Assembly (NCBI RefSeq): GCF_014648435.1
Contig: NZ_BMRC01000008.1
Coordinates: 415,785 to 479,784, forward strand
DNA: 64,000 bases
Source of the DNA: Nonomuraea spiralis
GTDB taxonomy: Bacteria > Actinomycetota > Actinomycetes > Streptosporangiales > Streptosporangiaceae
Reading direction: 5' to 3'
This document shows positions 62,801 through 64,000 of the stretch, in pieces. A program made the position numbers and the translations under genes. The notes under the pieces are model-generated. The model was not told the origin of the DNA and ran no database searches. It saw only the letters and a list, made by a program, of their open reading frames with translations. Position 1 is the stretch's first letter. Each line of letters starts with the position of its first letter.

Positions 62801-63696
62801 GTGATGTCGCGGAAGCCGGGCATACCGTCTCACTCTCCTCGCTTGTACGAAAACGCGAGGATGAAGGAGATCAAGACGGGGCCGAGCTTGTGGCATGCGC
62901 GATGGCTCTAGGCGGATTTCCCGAAAGTGTCGTCGACTTAGCTAGACGGCGCCATAATATCGGAAATCTTTGGGCTGCAGAGCGACTATATGGCATTGCT
63001 GCTGGTTCCGGTTACAGCGAGGCGCTTCCCAAGCTCGCCGCCTTAAAAGAGCTTTCGGGTGATGAGCAAGGAGCAGATGATTTTGCGCGTGCAGCTGCAG
63101 AGGCGGGCCATGCAGCATCACTCGCCCCCTTAATCAAAAGTCGTGAAGACGCAGGAAACTATGCGGGAGTAGACCGCCTGGCTGCTTTATGCGGATCAGC
63201 TGGCCAAGTGAGCACACTCGCACGCTTAGCGATCTTTCGAAAATCATCAGGAGACTGGGAGGGGGCGGAGCGACTGGCGCGGATTGCTGCCAATGCCGGA
63301 AATGCAGCCATTTTGAGAGAATTGGCCTTGGCTCGTAACGCAGCTGGAGAATACGCCGAAGCGGAGCGTTTGGCATTGGCCGCTCTAGAGGCCGGGGAAA
63401 CCGCCGCGCTTGGCGAATTGGTCTGGAGGTTCGAATCCCAGGGGGCTCACTCTGAGGCGGAGCGCTTGGCTATGGTTGCTCTGAGAGCTGGAAACGCCAC
63501 CATTCTTAGCGAGTTGGCCTGGAGGCGCGAATCTACGGGGGATCATTGCGGGGCTGAGCAGCTCGCGCGAGCGGTTGCCGATTCTGGAGACACCAAGGCC
63601 CTGCGCGGGTTAGCCCGGATACGAAAGAAGACCGGATACATTGACATAAACTGGGAGCGAATTCTCCGGACTGGCTTCGATCCGCCCCAGGAATAG
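59869..63696 (+). CDS. STAND-like ATPase with HTH-like N-terminus and ~24 TPR-like repeats
   Basis: 1275 residues from GTG 59869, with GGAGGG at 59857-59862. Residues ~7-75 look like an HTH/XRE-like region (LAQLYEQAGAPVYAAVVRDGL, then LSDATMSDWFKG). Walker A GDSSTGKT is at 182-189, Walker B TVIWLNEAQ at 230-238, and ILILGTIWPEYW (266-277) fits a sensor strand. A winged-helix-like region follows (AAMDIRRLGHGPYISVEFL). From ~470 to the end come about 24 repeats of 32-33 residues, pattern GDxxALxxLAxxxExxGDxxxAExLYRxAAxA. Much lower G+C than all other genes here (29 of 60 in 62041-62100). Acquired; possibly a NLR-like defence or conflict protein. Soluble. Confidence 0.82.
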   Translation: MQSEPEQRLAEELAQLYEQAGAPVYAAVVRDGLAQQPAIRLSDATMSDWFKGVTTPTDREPFRFLVRYLSLRARSNSHQVPPLKWWLDLRAAAAQSRASRRGGRPAAASKALKPIPQPLGEPIATLSDADALALEVHDAIDPGPGKPLPVLPPYISRSPFDDRLRKAVSDAWHSNQMILVVGDSSTGKTRACWEAIRQELEGWRIWHPLTPERPQALIDILQSGSLAPRTVIWLNEAQFYLAPQPTGEQVATALQEMLRKNTRGPILILGTIWPEYWRELTDDPPSATNDPHKAARTLLELEQVRDISIPEAFAKDEIVQLASGKFDDRRLIHAGRFARGGRVTQYLAGAPDLMRRYEHATCIEQAVLWAAMDIRRLGHGPYISVEFLRRASYAYLDQDSLDLLEDDWFSRALDSLVRRHRKLPGPLMPQHVPTGRSMSKAYRLADYLDQFGRILRRVICPPAPFWDSALENSHTPEDLANLARAAKNRWRLIHALRLFRAAADAGHNGALVQLVSILEEAGESGDAEEAARHAARMGDKRSLVELAWNREKAGHIEAANKLYREAIDAQQALALAELSRARERAGDIDRAERFAVAAAEAGQAQELADLAWIRIAHRDFARAEHLAQSAARFGHVGPLVGLARRLEQMEDNGRAKQLYEEASKLKHPDAQARLALIRAAAGAASEANELAVAAAMHGNADALLELAKRLQAKRKWAAAEHLCRSALECGDPRVPAELGLIREHQRDPEEAESLVCAAADAGDSSALVELVYRRRRANRPKLVERILHIAVRAGHAAELAERLAMIGAWDLAEKAATDAAEYGDSIPLSDLAWKMMIAGRYDDYRRVQLAASKDRRRKSALSILGAAREKAGDTFHAERLYREAAKRGDTAALTNQASLLADRGDIEGAEKLLQTAASAGDVQALMALARLKEAKGTCAEAESLYRKAADRGQLVALIEVARLREINGDISGAATLYRDVAEAGHTVSLSSLVRKREDEGDQDGAELVACAMALGGFPESVVDLARRRHNIGNLWAAERLYGIAAGSGYSEALPKLAALKELSGDEQGADDFARAAAEAGHAASLAPLIKSREDAGNYAGVDRLAALCGSAGQVSTLARLAIFRKSSGDWEGAERLARIAANAGNAAILRELALARNAAGEYAEAERLALAALEAGETAALGELVWRFESQGAHSEAERLAMVALRAGNATILSELAWRRESTGDHCGAEQLARAVADSGDTKALRGLARIRKKTGYIDINWERILRTGFDPPQE

Positions 63697-63909
63697 CAGA
63701 ATTTCCGGTGAGTGTGCGTCCGAGTTTCGGTTCCTGCCCTCGAATGCTCACTTACGCCCTTTCCGCGGTTCGTATCGGAGTGGCTTCTGATCACGAGTAC
63801 TCGCTGGTGGCGGCTGGGCGCTCAGTCCGAGGCACTCCGGCACCGGCGCCGGAACCGTATGTCCATGTGAAAGATGACAGCCAGTGCTGTCGGCAACACT
63901 GAAGTGATC

Positions 63910-64000
63910 TCAGCGAATTTCTGGTAGCCAGTTGTGCTCGAAATGGGTGAGGACAAGGGCGGCGCGGGCGATGTCGCCGATCGCGCTGGGACTGGCAGTG
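63910..64000 (-). CDS. C-terminal 29 residues of an unidentified protein
   Basis: Open frame from the right edge to TGA at 63912-63910, reading SAIGDIARAALVLTHFEHNW near its end. The G+C-rich third positions look coding. A transposase-like C-terminus is possible, but there is too little to identify. The gap 63697-63909 before it holds nothing recognisable. Confidence 0.4.
   Translation of the reverse strand, partial: TASPSAIGDIARAALVLTHFEHNWLPEIR

Noticed and set aside
63708..63902. 64-residue frame after the STAND gene
   Set aside because: No ribosome-binding site, no similarity, odd composition.

Overview
The window is high-G+C actinobacterial DNA. Codons almost always end in G or C, GTG starts and four-base ATGA/GTGA overlaps are common, and solute-binding lipoproteins have typical lipoboxes. 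The content (EfeUOB iron uptake, an SCO6745-like protein, BTAD, LacI and TetR regulators, F420-type oxidoreductase, many sugar ABC transporters) suggests a Streptosporangiaceae-like soil actinomycete such as Nonomuraea. That placement is inference.

Layout. 0-4 kb: the 5' end of a BTAD regulator gene divergent from an MFS exporter, a MazG-like protein and a flavin oxidase. 4.2-6.1 kb: an AAA15 ATPase/RloB pair, a probable defence module. 6.5-12.1 kb: a LacI-controlled oligosaccharide ABC operon with a cytoplasmic GH5 enzyme. 12.2-15.5 kb: EfeU-EfeO-EfeB behind an IdeR-like box. 15.5-22 kb: small metabolic and regulatory genes with clear operators (TetR pair, MarR). 22-28 kb: a GlpSTPQV-like polyol/glycerol ABC transporter with its DUF2160 membrane protein.

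28-40.4 kb is one carbohydrate island under a second LacI regulator. On the minus strand are an oxidoreductase and a sugar ABC transporter. On the plus strand is an aldarate-type operon (NAD-dependent dehydrogenase, 5-dehydro-4-deoxyglucarate dehydratase, mandelate-racemase-type dehydratase, an oxidoreductase-PmoA fusion, and a GH42 gene with an internal in-frame deletion). LacI-type operators recur in all its control regions. Next come a broken acyltransferase fused 3'-to-3' with a TetR gene, and an acyl-CoA dehydrogenase.

42.9-46.7 kb is an operon of an Asp-rich secreted protein, histidine kinase, response regulator, DUF4956 membrane protein and VTC-type polyphosphate-polymerase domain protein. 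46.8-58.8 kb is mixed: three dehydrogenase/unknown genes, a 799-residue protein carrying two copies of an MGxHTTxW module, thiC with a TPP riboswitch, a methyltransferase, a six-Cys secreted protein with a universal stress protein, a secreted SGNH-CBM2 esterase, YbaK/ArsR, AIM24 and a CheY-like regulator.

At 58.9 kb a tRNA-Arg(CCG) gene marks a change of character. Beyond it lies gene-poor debris and then a markedly A+T-richer 1275-residue STAND-like ATPase with about 24 TPR-like repeats, divergent from a 60-residue membrane protein. This looks like an acquired island and a candidate conflict/defence locus. No CRISPR array, rRNA or intact transposon was seen.
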